Assembly (NCBI RefSeq): GCF_037038585.1
Contig: NC_092520.1
Location: 148,179,104-148,243,103, forward strand
DNA length: 64,000 bases
Direction of reading: 5' to 3'
Origin: Patagioenas fasciata
Lineage: Eukaryota > Chordata > Aves > Columbiformes > Columbidae
The notes under the pieces are model-generated. The model saw only the letters and a program-made list of their open reading frames with translations, did no database searches and was not told the origin of the DNA. Each line of letters begins with the position of its first letter. Within the stretch, counting starts at the first letter, position 1. The position numbers and the translations under genes were made by a program. Positions 42,101-52,459 of the stretch are shown piece by piece.

Positions 42101-43641
42101 CAATTATGCATTATTTATTCAGGATTTCCACATCACTTGGGACCACTCCTTGGATTTTTTATCTCATTTAACAACCATCTCTACAAGCTCTAATGGCTCT
42201 TTTTTCATTTAATCACTTGCACTCTTCCCGATCAGTTAAATATCAACAATTTGTACAATGACATTATGAATAAAATCTTAATATTTGCTAATAGTCACAG
42301 CTACCTGTTGTACAAGATGCTTAGTTACATCAGCTTCTGACAGCAATCTAAGTGATTCATATAGAACCAACTGAGGAAAAATACAGAGAGGAAAATGGAA
42401 GAAAATAAAGAGGAAGGGACACGACTGGCATGATGAGGTTACCAGCCTGTAAGTGTGCCACATGTGCAGTCAGTCTAGGAGATACTTCAGTTCTGATACT
42501 GACCTTGAACCAGCAGTATTGCGCAATAATTGCAAGGCTTCCGAGACATGTAAACTTCACAGCCTTTCAGTGCATTGGGAAACCTTAACAGCACTTTTGG
42601 CACAGCATGAAGTTCTTTTGTTGTGCAGCCCAGGGCAATAATCCTTTTTGGCTTGCTTGCTTCGCAGACAACAATTCCTGCATTCCCAGCCTGCATACAC
42701 AAACACAAATAACTGTACACGTATACCAATGAATGTATAACCATTCAGTGGGTCCATCCACATTATGCGTATGCAAAGTCATAGCAACCAAAGGATCCCA
42801 CAGAAAAAGAATGTCATTTTTTGCAAAAAGACACCGATGAAGCAGTCTAGAAAAGTGCTGATTCTTGTGGATTTTCAGTCACTTCCGGTATGTCTAAAGT
42901 ACACCAGAACAACTCAGCTGTTCTATTCTAGATCAACAGCACAAGTACTTTGACTGGAGTTCAGAAAGAGGCAACAGGTAGACCGTTGGAAAGTCTGTAA
43001 GTCTGTAAAATCATGGAAAAAGTAAAGAGATGTATATCCCAACAGCTGGCCCAGCAGACGACCAAACAGGAAAAAGGAGTGACAAGGTGCAGTTTCAAAC
43101 AAATGCCAACATTGTTCTAAAGATATTATATGGTAGGGACCACCAGACACCTCTGTAGCTTCAAAACATCAAACAGCGTGATTTACCAAAAATTATTAGA
43201 ATCTAAGCATACAGTCAGATTAAAATCCTATCTGTGGGACTGTGGCCCACAAGCAAACCACACTGCGGCAGGGACAATTTCAAGGGACTGCAGCCAGCAG
43301 ACAACCCATGCCAGGACAGAGCCAGTCGGTAAGCATAGAGAGGAAATCTGGGAAAAAGCACCAAAGAGCTGCAGACAAACCATTACGCACACAGCTCCAA
43401 CCTCCTACACTACCCATCGCCTCACTGAAGGAATTGAGACCTATTGAAACGTAACTTATGGTGAAAACAAGGGAAGTTGAAACTAGGAAGGTGGGAGGGT
43501 AGGTGTCTGGCTTAATTTGAACTTGGAAAAAAAATGGATGGAGGATGTTTACTTTGGTGTTTAACGCCTTATGTTTTACCTTTTGTTCCTTCGTATCTAA
43601 TTCAGCAAGCAGAAGTTTGTATTTATCGGCAATAAATTGAA
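36072..43641 (-). CDS. CDADC1-like two-domain cytidine/dCMP deaminase, copy B (partial at both ends)
   Basis: Six exons fit in order and phase: 43,641-43,580; 42,690-42,504; 40,546-40,121; 38,167-38,121; 37,199-37,084; 36,192-36,072. All are open, with AG acceptors and GT donors. The N-terminal deaminase domain has LHAVPKVL and SRKPCNYC, so the zinc ligands His, Cys, Cys are present but the catalytic Glu after HA is absent. The C-terminal domain has [10 protein letters not shown], then IVCAEANAI, then RRPCDDC. This is the dCMP-deaminase plan, with Cys in place of the ligand His. CDADC1, the family I recall with this two-domain plan, has been reported to deaminate dCTP; activity here is inference. 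Neither the start codon nor the true 3' end is identified. Reading on past 36,072 would stop with TAA at 36,050-36,048. The name is uncertain, but a deaminase-like gene is well supported. Confidence 0.75.
36361..36485 (-). other. Exon-like open stretch of unknown identity
   Basis: An acceptor (ctgtttccatattcag), an open frame of 125 nt containing [14 protein letters not shown] and [12 protein letters not shown], and a good donor (ATG then GTACGT). It enters in phase 1 and leaves in phase 0. It lies in the last recognised intron of copy B, but its phase cannot join to the exon before or after it without a stop. I do not recognise the peptide. It may be an alternative exon, a decayed exon or chance. 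Confidence 0.25.
37084..37199 (-). CDS. Copy B exon: CAE catalytic motif of the C-terminal deaminase domain
   Basis: Acceptor tatttctttctag, donor GTAGGA, 116 nt, phase 0 in and 2 out. It encodes [20 protein letters not shown] and ends [13 protein letters not shown]. The nucleotide-binding GYxGYPKG segment and the AE-x-NAI helix are typical of dCMP deaminases. Aligned to the family motif HAE, the ligand position is Cys. Confidence 0.85.
37327..37370 (+). repeat. 16-bp tandem repeat, about 2.75 copies
   Basis: The unit attattgagcatcatc repeats in an intron of copy B, about 130 bp upstream (in transcription order) of the 37,199 exon. Confidence 0.85.
38121..38167 (-). CDS. Copy B small exon joining the two deaminase domains
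   Basis: Acceptor gcttgtttatcctcag, donor GTAAGT, 47 nt, phase 1 in and 0 out. It encodes [16 protein letters not shown], which continues directly into [11 protein letters not shown]. The peptide is the first beta strand of the C-terminal deaminase fold and corresponds to the copy A exon at 51,612-51,664. Confidence 0.75.
38915..39285 (+). mobile_element. CR1 LINE 3' fragment
   Basis: Plus-strand CR1 with the end of ORF2 ([18 protein letters not shown]) and a 3' end near ctgaaatgattctacgattc. It lies in the copy B intron between 40,121 and 38,167, antisense to that gene. Confidence 0.9.
40121..40546 (-). CDS. Copy B large middle exon
   Basis: Acceptor tattttctttattcag, donor GTAAGT, 426 nt, phase 1 in and out, fully open. 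It starts with [15 protein letters not shown], which completes the N-terminal deaminase domain (VYYWP corresponds to the ISYWP of CDADC1). A lysine- and glutamate-rich linker of about 100 residues follows, ending [14 protein letters not shown], the helix that leads into the second deaminase domain. The end is strikingly conserved in copy A (HALQLCYFLAARS). Confidence 0.85.
40953..41990 (+). repeat. 1,038-bp uninterrupted purine tract made of successive pentanucleotide arrays
   Basis: Not one pyrimidine occurs on the plus strand from 40,953 to 41,990. In order there is an A-run, GGGGAGGAGA decamers, G-runs up to 9, pure GGGGA to about 41,327, GGAGA to about 41,520, GAAGA to about 41,650, an AAGAGAAAAG decamer array to about 41,750, GAAGA again to about 41,820 and AAAAG to the end. 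It lies in the copy B intron between 42,504 and 40,546, so the transcript carries the pyrimidine strand. Mirror symmetry allows triplex DNA, and the G-rich part allows G-quadruplexes. The true length may differ between alleles. Confidence 0.98.
42504..42690 (-). CDS. Copy B exon: N-terminal deaminase core lacking the catalytic Glu
   Basis: Acceptor gtgtttgtgtatgcag, donor GTCAGT, 187 nt, phase 0 in and 1 out. It encodes [17 protein letters not shown], then [10 protein letters not shown] and then [18 protein letters not shown]. The matching copy A exon is also exactly 187 nt. HA followed by Val in place of Glu means the zinc site may remain but normal deamination cannot. Confidence 0.88.
43580..43641 (-). 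CDS. Copy B first recognised exon (tentative)
   Basis: Acceptor aatttttacttag, donor GTAAAA, 62 nt, phase 1 in and 0 out. It encodes [20 protein letters not shown]. The pattern resembles copy A KKDLYMFLARLMEEF and the N-terminal helix of CDADC1. The phases equal those of the copy A exon at 57,344-57,441. No ATG is in frame, so the start lies in an exon I could not find. Confidence 0.5.
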
Positions 43642-44015
43642 CTAAGTAAAAATTCCCCAAATAGAGATTGTTTTGCCCACAACACCAAGTTGCTAATTTA
43701 AAAATATTTTTAAGATTCTAGTGGGAACTATTAGGTTTTTAGCCTTGATAAAAATCAATATGCTTCAGTCCAGTTAACTCACAGTTTCTGATTTTTTTTC
43801 CATATGCAGAGCTAAGTAAATGCAGGAGGATCTAGAAAGCAACAATGGAAAGAAAAGTTTATCAAAAGACTCTTGGAGAAACAAGTAGGTAATGTCCTAA
43901 AATTAGCAAATAAATACTGGTAATGAGATTGAAAGGATAATAATCTAGATTTCTAGTCCTAGGTGAAAACTCAGGGAAAAAGGTTATAATTTCTGTGTAT
44001 GGATCTCTTTTTTTC

Positions 44016-44182
44016 TGTTTTTTGGGGGGGGTTTGGTTTGGTTTTTGTTTGGGTATTTTTGTTTGTTTGGGTTTTTTGGTTGGTTGGTTTTGGCCTTTGT
44101 TTGGGGTTTTTTGTTTGTTTGTTTGATTGATTGATTGATTGATTGTTGGATTTTTGTTTGTCTTTGGTTTTGGCTTGGTTTT
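44016..44182 (+). repeat. G/T-only low-complexity tract
   Basis: Runs of T and G (TTTGG, TTTG and GATT units, one run of about eight G) with almost no A or C for 165 bp. It lies between the two deaminase copies. The G-runs could form G-quadruplexes. Confidence 0.85.
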
Positions 44183-44662
44183 ATGTTATCTACTCTTTTC
44201 TGCTGGCATAGGAAATTATTTCTATTGACTTCAAGAAGAAAGAAACAGCATCTGAATACCTAATACATACATATATATATATATATAACACCTAATATAC
44301 ATACAAAATACCTAATATATATACCTAACTCTAGTCCCCTATATCATACTCTTCTTCAAAATGTCCATCTTTCAACTATCATTTTACAAAAACTTCAGTT
44401 CCATGGTATACTTTCTTCTAAGATTTCAATGACATTAGTTAACACTGAAAAAAAATTATACAGTTACTTTTACTTGAAGTAAAATTAAAATGAAGACAAA
44501 TATGGTGCCTGAGAGACACATCGTAAGTTCAGGTATCAGCTCTCTGTACTGTCTAATATCCAGCTCACTGCTTTCAGGACAATTGCAGTTATTCAACTCT
44601 GTTTAACAAAATGAAATTAGGGAAACCAAAAACTATGAAGAACAGTGAAAAGTTTACTAAAT

Positions 44663-44727
44663 TTATTTCATCTTGCCTTCATCATCCCTTCCTTCTGTTC
44701 CTCCATTGTCTTCTGAATCAGTAGATA
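44663..44727 (-). other. Candidate last exon of copy A
   Basis: A strong acceptor (tttttttctgtcttccag) precedes an acidic tail STDSEDNGGTEGRDDEGKMK and a TAA stop. An AATAAA overlaps the stop. The phase fits the 46,702-46,732 exon. CDADC1 also ends in a short charged tail, but sequence similarity is too weak for proof. Confidence 0.35.
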
Positions 44728-45294
44728 CTGGAAGACAGAAAAAAATGGTTGGATTAGGAATATCACCTAAAAAGAGATTATATAAAGTGTAGCAGTATAT
44801 CAGCCCTCGTCCTCTCATTGCTAACACTGACAGACTATCCACTGTGAGCTGGGTGTTTCAGAAGCCACGATTGGTTTAGGTTTTGACTGTCAGGACACAG
44901 AGGTCCAGGCTCTGATACTTTATTCAGAAATAAACTGTATTAAAATGAGTGGGAATTGCCCAGATACAAAACCAGTTAACTGAATCTCATGTAGAAAGAA
45001 ATATGGCTCCCAGGTGTTGGTGGTGGTGACAAGGGGGTTGGGTTTTTCTTATTGGGCATTTTTTTAAAGGTTGAATTCCACTTTTTTAACTTACAAATCC
45101 TCAATGCTTTCCTCATGTACAGAGTGGCCAATACCAGCCCTGTCTCTCTCTCACTTTGCTCTTACACTCAGGATTGCTTCTTCTTGGCTTTGATACTGAG
45201 TCTCTGCTTGTTCATTTCTGTCAGCCCGTCATCCTCCTTATGTGAACTTCATCACCCTGGTTCTCACTCTTCTCATCAGTTTGATTTCTTTCTA

Positions 45295-45645
45295 GAGGGT
45301 GTTTCAAAAAGTTGGGTCTAATTTCAGTATATTTCACAATGGTAACATGTTACAATTACATACAAATTACAAACGGTATCATGAGTTATCAAGTTTTAGT
45401 AACTTTTTTATAAATTCTCTATGTTCCCTCCACCTGCTGTACAGACAACATCGAGACAATAGTTGAATCTGTCTCAAATGCCTCTCCAAGTGTCTTCTTC
45501 CACTGAGCTCACCATTGCCGTGATTCTGGTTTTGAGGTCATCCAGATTAGTTGCTAATGGTGGCACAAAAAAATCGTCTTTGAAATATCCTCACAAGAAA
45601 AAGTCATTTGTGATTCCAAATTTGGTCCATCTTTTTGAAATACTC
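45295..45645 (-). mobile_element. Non-autonomous Tc1/mariner-type DNA transposon
   Basis: The left end (gagggtgtttcaaaaagttg, plus strand) and the right end read on the minus strand (gagtatttcaaaaagatgga) are inverted copies. Both are flanked by TA (45,293-45,294 and 45,646-45,647), the target duplication of this superfamily. Read on the minus strand the interior gives a decayed transposase C-terminus: WGYLKDDFFVPP, then LDDLKTRITAMV, then after a stop DRFNYCLDVVCTAGGGNIE, a pattern I know from mariner-like elements. At 351 bp it lacks the catalytic region and is a deletion derivative. It lies within the copy A locus. Confidence 0.75.
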
Positions 45646-46701
45646 TATACTGATAGTATATACTGTTCTCCTTGATTTTAAAATAATCTATCCCTTATTT
45701 CTCTTCACTTACCTAGTTTTTCCCAACTCACTTGTCCATTTTATCTTCACACTCCAGGGAAGATGTAGTCAGCAACCTTTTTAGAGGTTCTAATTTCAGT
45801 TTTCTTCCAATTCTTGGTTTGATTTCAAATCCCTGTACTCCTCAGTAAGTGCAATGATGCTTCATCTTATTGATCACTAAGATCTCAAAATTTTAGTTCA
45901 GTTACAAGTCTGTTTTTGCTTAAACTGAGCAAGAACTATACAATTTTTTTTTTATTCTCAAAATGTTGCTCAGTGTTCTTAAAAACTTCTGTTACTTTTT
46001 ATTGGTTGTCTAGTCTAAATAAAATTATAACTTATTTAAGGCAATTTCAGTATTAATGACATCATTCTGTGGTAGGAGATCTGATGCTGTGATTCTGTGT
46101 GCTCTAACTGGCATAATTCAGAACAGTATAAAGCCAAGGGTGTTCAAGCCCAGTACCTCCAAGAATTTGGATATATCAATTTAAGGCTAGAAGAAATTCA
46201 CAGAAAAGGCTTGAAATAAGAAAACTGTCATGAAGGATGTTGATTAGTCATTTGGGCAAACAAACATTAATGACTAAGAGAGAGGGGAAACTATTAATCC
46301 CAGAAACTTGCAATGTTATTCCCCTGTCTTTTCAGCTGTAACCAGTTATGAGGTCTCGCCACTTACAGACGTCAGAAGCAACACTTCCATATAATTCTGT
46401 CTTCTGCATATTCAGAAATATTGTGGTAGAAGCAGAATCTGCATGTCACAGATATTTATAATATGTAGTTCCAAAAGAAGGTTGGAACACGCATAACTAA
46501 TTTAAGGGTAAGTCATTAAACTTATAGTAATTATATGCAATTTATAACCAGATTTTGTTGCATTTATTGCATGCTGCAAAAAGGACTTTAAAAAAAAAAT
46601 ACTCAGTAACATAGTCCGCTTCTAAGTTTAAGCACCACATAATACCAAAAGAAACTGAATAGAATAGTAAAAAAGGACAAGGAAATTAATCTTTAACACA
46701 C

Positions 46702-46732
46702 CTGCCGTAAGTTGAGTTCAGTGTTGTTTCCA
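46702..46732 (-). other. Candidate 31-nt exon of copy A
   Basis: Acceptor gattgtttttttccag, donor GTGTGT. Entering in phase 0 from 47,465 it reads WKQH and then TGA. It leaves in phase 1, which fits the 44,727 exon. It could be the natural C-terminus of copy A, a third TGA hit, or not an exon. Confidence 0.3.
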
Positions 46733-47464
46733 CTGGAAAAAAACAATCAAGCAAGGACTCAATGAATTTATTTAAAGCATACCTGAACACTTATTCAGTA
46801 CTTTCCATAATTTGTCTGCTCAAATCTGCCATTATATCTAATGGCTGTTAATCAATCTACCCTGAAGATTTGTTGGGCCACTGGACAAACATGGGTTCCC
46901 AAATTGATTCTTGTCTGTTCTGGTTCTAAAGCTCTTGTCTTACAGAGGAAGACACAAGTCAGTTACACAGTCTGCTCTCCTCTAAGCATTTATCCAGTTC
47001 ATCTGTAGCCTATAGTGTGGCGCAGTTCCCTTTTTTCCCCAACTCAGACTGCTCTTCCTTCATCAGATGTATCTGATAGTTCTTGGAAAGTGAAGCAATG
47101 ATTTTCTGCATCATCTGCTTCCACTTCTGACATGCTTTCTGCTGGCTGAATTATTTCTTATGACATCTGGCAGTGACTGACTCCCAAAACTACCGATGGA
47201 GTTCAAAATAATGACTGAAAAGCTCTGATGTGTGAATTGAGGTGAATACATGTTTACATGTCATCAAATGGTTCATGAACACTCAAAGTATTTTAATGAA
47301 ATCTAATGAACATGCACTTCTTAACAACAGGAAAAAAATAAACAAGATAAACCAGAGGAATGACACATATAAAAGTAAACTATTCTATGCTTTTATAAAA
47401 TAAATGTTAAAAAATACTTTTTAGTAGTACAACCCTGAGTCTCATCTTCAATATGCAAACCTAC

Positions 47465-47506
47465 CTCATGATAGTTATAGGTTTTCTTTAAATCATCTAG
47501 ATGACC
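47465..47506 (-). pseudogene. Copy A exon: end of the C-terminal deaminase domain
   Basis: Acceptor ttgttttcttttag, donor GTAGGT, 42 nt, phase 0 in and out. It encodes GHLDDLKKTYNYHE, which corresponds to the GELEGVSKFTW segment of CDADC1. A CR1 insertion starts about 57 bp upstream of this acceptor. Confidence 0.6.
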
Positions 47507-47562
47507 CTAAAAGAAAACAAAACAAAACAAAAACTTAAAAGCAAACAAATAAACCAGGTACT

Positions 47563-49030
47563 CACAGAATCATGGAGGCTGGGAGCCACCTCTGCAGTTA
47601 TCCAGTCCAAACCCCCTGCTCAAGGCAGGGTAAACTAAACCAGATCTCTGGGGCCACGTCCACTCAGATTTTTAGTGTCTACAAGGACAGAGACTCCACA
47701 GCCTCTCTGGGAAACTTGTTCCAGTGCTCATCGCCCTCACAGCAAAAAGGCTTTTTCTTCTGTTTTAGTGAAATTTCCTGTTTTTCAAATTGTGCCCATC
47801 ACTGGGCACCACTGAGAAGAGTCTGGCTCTGTCTTCTTAACTCCCTCCCCTTGGGTAGTTATGCACATGGATAAGATCCCACATGAGCTTTCTCTTCTCC
47901 AGCTTTATCAGTCCCAGCTCTCTCAGCCTCTCCTCATATGATGCTCCCATCACTTAGTCATCTTCATGGCCTTTAGCAGGACTTGCTCTCATATGTCAAA
48001 TCCCTCTCTCTTGTACTGGGGAGGCCAGAACTGGACACAATGTCCCAACCACAGCCTCATCAGTGCTGAGCAGAAGGATCACCTTGCTCAACCTGCGGGC
48101 GATGCCCTGGCTAATGCAGCCCAGGAGGCTCTTGATCTTTGCCTCAAGGGCACATTACTGCATGCTAGTCAACTTACTCACTGGGGCTTCCAGGTCCTTT
48201 TCTCCAAAGCTGCTTTCCAGTCAACCAGCCCCAGTCTGTACTGGGGTGTGGGACCCTCCCTCCCATGGTGCACAGGCTTTGCACTTCCGTTTGTTGAACA
48301 TCATTATGGAGTCCTGTTTTGCCATTTCTACAATCTGTCAAGATCCCTCTGAATCGACCACCCGGTGCACCAACCACTCCTCTCAGTTTTGGATAATCTA
48401 CTACTTCCTGAAGGGTCACTCTGACTCATCATCCAGGTCATTAATGACACTATTAAGCAGTTTTGGTCCCACGATGCACCCCAGGTGTAACACCACTGAG
48501 GACTGGCCTCCATCTGGACTTTGTGCTGCTGATCACAACCCTGTGAGCCTGGCAGTTCAAACAGTTGCCTATTTACTTCACTTACCTAATCCACACTTCA
48601 TCAGTTTGTCTGTGAGGATGCTGTGGGAGATAATGTTGCAAGTCTTGTTGCAAGTTGCAAGTTGTTGTAAGTTGTTGCAAGTTGTTAAATTGTTGCAAGT
48701 CCAGATCAAAAACATTCACTACTCTCTACTCATCCACCAAGCTGGTCAGCTCAACATAAAAAGATTCCAGGTTAGTCGGGCATGTTTTCCCCTTCAGAAA
48801 TCCAAGCTAAGTACTCCCAAGTCACCTTCTTGACAAATCTCATGGTCTTGTGTGTACCAAATTTCCTTAAGTATTCCATAGCCAGATTCTACTCTACTGA
48901 GGGTAAAGCTTCATTGCTCCACACCTTCCCACTGGTCTCACGATTAGGGATGCCTGAGGGCAAATCTTGGCAGTAAAAACCAAGGCAAAGATGACTTTGA
49001 ATACCTCAGCCATGCTTGTCTTTATAGGGG
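47563..49030 (-). mobile_element. Long CR1 LINE fragment
   Basis: Minus-strand CR1 of about 1.47 kb. It starts with the tail region (cacagaatcatggaggctgg), passes the blocks ccagtccaaaccccctgctc, ttgaacatcattatggagtc and ccaggtcattaatgacacta, and ends near accaaggcaaagatgacttt. It carries stops and indels. A short internal array of gttgcaagttgt-like units lies at 48,635-48,702. It sits in the copy A intron between 49,925 and 47,506, in sense orientation with copy A. Confidence 0.85.
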
Positions 49031-49924
49031 TAGAATTTAATCTGGAATATGGACATGAACTAGATACTTGGGCCTGAACCAAGACTGAGACTTACTCATT
49101 CAGAAAGATTTTTCCAAAGCCATACACAAAGTGTTTGACTTCAATTACATCCAAATAAATCCTGTTAAGTAATCAAGGGACTTCCCTGGAAGGAATAATA
49201 CTCTGTTGCAAACTCAGAAAATACTTGTTCTTTCCACTAAACGGAGGGCTATCTCTTGTGATGGAGTCAAAAATACTTTGTTTGGCACAGAACTGTAAAC
49301 TGTAAAGCCAAACTCATCAGACACTTCAAATATGAGAACATGAGACTTAGAAAGAAAACTGCTGCATTTACCCTGAGGGATTAAAAATTAAGTGTGTTGC
49401 AATGCAGGACAGAGGTACTCCTTCATATTGGAGGTCTTGATGAAGCATGCCATAGCTGTCCTCAGTATTTATGCTGAGGTTTCCTGCATGTAGCAACCAA
49501 AACACATATCCAGGTTGTCACCGTCATAATAGTTCAGGCACAACCAGAAGAAGCATTCAGATGCAAAATCAGGAAGCATCTCAGAGCTCTGCTATATAGA
49601 TGTAACTAAACAGGAGACTGGACTTTCACAGTGCAAGATCCTAAAGTACATAACTTCCTCCTTTTCTGACTTTAGAAGTAACTGAGTGTACAGATGTCCA
49701 AGGCAGAAAGCAAGTCGTAAAATTTCAGCTGTATATGGGTATGAAAAGTGAAGCATCTCACAGGTGATCATATACATATATACATATTTCCTCTCCTGTA
49801 TAAAAGTGTAAGAACTGACAGGCTTTTCTGTAAGTCAACTATAAATAAACCGACCTTCCTGCCTCCAAACATGTAATTGCATTATGAAAATAAAGAATAA
49901 TTAAATAATATTACATATGCATAC

Positions 49925-50060
49925 TTTTTCACTTTGTTTGGATGATTCTTCTACACAATGACTTGTTTTTGTTTTCATATCCTTCAGAAGGTTCTGACAG
50001 TCATGACAGGGAGGTTTGGTGCAGTAAAGAACATCACTCTCTTCTATTTTGGGCTTTGAT
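49925..50060 (-). pseudogene. Copy A exon: PCxxC zinc motif of the C-terminal domain
   Basis: Acceptor catatgtttttcag, donor GTATGC, 136 nt, phase 2 in and 0 out. It encodes SKPKIEESDVLYCTKPPCHD and then CQNLLKDMKTKT. Both Cys ligands are present. After them the sequence departs from copy B and looks relaxed. Confidence 0.75.
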
Positions 50061-50734
50061 CTGAAAAACATATGTATATGCACAATTAATTCATTGCAAA
50101 GCTAAAGCTAAGCATAATGTTTGCATTACTTTAAAATAAATTTAGCATTTTAATTGAAGACTATTATTTCAAATTAGATTTATCTCTATCTCTTCTTCCA
50201 CATTAGGATTTCATCTTGATTTTCCCTTGAAATATCTGATCTTTGTTGCTTCCTCTACTTCAGTGTATATGAAAGTGCTTCTATGCTGAGCCATATGGTT
50301 TTACAGGCTAATGATTCTCCAACTATTGACAGCTAGAATCGTAAGGATCTGGCTGACTTGACACTACTCTTGCTAGCCTAAGGACCACCAAAAAAGGCTG
50401 CCAGACAGAATGCTGCAGATTGTCTTCCAAAAACTGTTTAGAGCTTCATCACAATGAGATTGGGTGGTCATTCTGGCAGTGTGGGAATACAAGGTGGTAC
50501 CACAACTTTCTGGGGGTGGAGGAAAGGAAACACACACATTAAAAGGTTGATGGTAAGCTCAGAGCTGTAAAATGTTGAGTCTTTGAAACTGGATTAACAG
50601 GTGAAGAACAGATAGAAAAGTCAAAGAGAAAATTCATGGTCAGTCACTGACTTGTTCACACTACGCACTATTCGCATTGATTGTCATAGAGAATGCCTGC
50701 AAAGTCACTCCATTGCTAGATTTGTAATAACAAC

Positions 50735-50871
50735 CTGTATAGCAGAACATTTGTTTCAGCATGGAGAACAACTCCTCGTTTTGCAAATCCATGTGCTTGG
50801 CTTTTTCTCCCCGCGCGGGGTAAGTTTGCATATAATATGCCAATGTGGTATCCATTATAACCTGCCCCATA
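50735..50871 (-). pseudogene. Copy A exon: HAE catalytic motif of the C-terminal domain
   Basis: Acceptor gttttttttggcag, donor GTTGTT (weak), 137 nt, phase 0 in and 2 out. It encodes YGAGYNGYHIGILYANLPRA, then GVVLHAETNVLLY. His, Glu and the NxL/I helix match active dCMP-type deaminases, so the catalytic centre was under selection until recently. Confidence 0.8.
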
Positions 50872-51002
50872 CTGCCAAAAAAAACAAATGAAATAAAATA
50901 ATCAAAACTTAACAGACTCTTCTAAACATCAGCAACATTTTAACCACATACTAATGCAGCTTCAAGCCCTAAATACTTGCTGTCTATATATTCCTAGATA
51001 CA

Positions 51003-51050
51003 GAATCACAGAATCGACTGGGTTGGAAAAGACCTCAGAGATCATCAAGG
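51003..51050 (-). mobile_element. Very short CR1 3' end
   Basis: The reverse-complement tail (cagaatcacagaatcgactg) and the following ggttggaaaagacctcagag block are recognisable; after that similarity ends. Confidence 0.8.
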
Positions 51051-51611
51051 CAAACATACAACTTCAAAGTTTTGTGGCTATTTATATCAGCTTTTTAATC
51101 AGCTTTAACAGTTTGCCATGATCATCTTACCATCCAGTCATGTTTTCTGTTTTAATACAGTCAAGAGCTAATTTTGCTTTTGCTTCCATTGAGGTCTTTG
51201 TTCTTCATCAATTTCATCACCATCTTTTTGTCTCTCTCCCTTTGTTAGAGACTTAAGATCTGCCTTTTAATGGGCCTCAGAGATTATTTTTGTAAAGTTG
51301 AATTATAAAATATTATCATTAGTATTAGCATATTTATTATGGGAGAATGTGTTCATGAGGGAAATTCGCCTTCTTTACATGTCTATAACTGAACTAGTCA
51401 CCCTCGACTCCATTTCTATTCAAGGCATATTCCAGACTCTGGTTTGGGATGAATGACACTCTAAATCTCCATCAACCATAAAGGGGAGGCAGGGCAAACA
51501 GCTCAGAGGTAGGAATCTATACTGCATGTGTCTACACTGGTTCAAATAAACCACACCCCTTGGAGCACCAAATAAAAATTTAAAAAGTGTTGGAGAATTC
51601 CATCTACTTAC

Positions 51612-51664
51612 AAAATACCCATCCTGACTGTAGAGAACACACCCCACACCTCAGTGTGGATCAC
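51612..51664 (-). pseudogene. Copy A small exon with in-frame TGA
   Basis: Acceptor ctttctctcttctaaaag, donor GTAAGT, 53 nt, phase 1 in and 0 out. It encodes DPH, TGA, then GVGCVLYSQDGYF, which runs into YGAGYNGY of the next exon. CDADC1 has DHKTGVGAVIW here, so the stop lies inside the conserved strand. A second AG 15 nt further on (exon from 51,649) would keep phase and skip the stop, but its acceptor context is poor. Confidence 0.6.
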
Positions 51665-52459
51665 CTTTTAGAAGAGAGAAAGATTTTAATGTCACTTAAA
51701 AAACATACTTCTATAATACTAAAAAGTATATTTCACAGTTTAGCATGTATTGCTTTAATGATATTGAAATGGAAGCCACAGTGACTGCTTATAGGTTGAA
51801 AGAATCCCTACATGCATTTACCTTATCCATTTCTAGACAGACACCCATACACAGTAACACAATGGGCTATAGCTATTATCAAGCACAACAAATGTCATAT
51901 TTCAGAAGAACACAACAATTTAAAATCTAACTCATGGTACAGTTACTCTTTGATTAGTAATTGCAGAGCATTAACTTGATACAAAATCCTGATAACAGAA
52001 TTTTAAAAGGTTATAAATACATCAAGATATTCCACGGATGAGATTTGCTGTACATGCAGCTAGGCACATTAACAACATATCTAGAATGCGTACCTTAATA
52101 CACTATACATATCTAAAAAGTATCGTTCCCTCCCCCCAAAAGTGATTAAGTGACAAAATATTATTTTCTGTATTTCTATGATATGTGTTTCTATCTTCTG
52201 TTTTAGGTTTAAGTTCAGTATCGCAACAAACATTATAAACAATAATATTCAACATCAGTGTAGTAAATACATTAAAGAAAAATATTCTAGCAGTTATGTT
52301 AGGAAAGCATGCCAATTTCTCTGATACCCACACATGTTGTGAAACATTTACTCTTTGCTGTAGCTGAATCAATCAACAACAATGATAACAAAAATCATAT
52401 ACAGGAATCTATCCTTTATATTTGGTTACTATTCTTTATACATTCTCATAATAACTTAC

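Noticed and set aside
47966-48833. Open frames of 128 and 256 codons
   Set aside because: They lie within the minus-strand CR1 at 47,563-49,030 and read it antisense.
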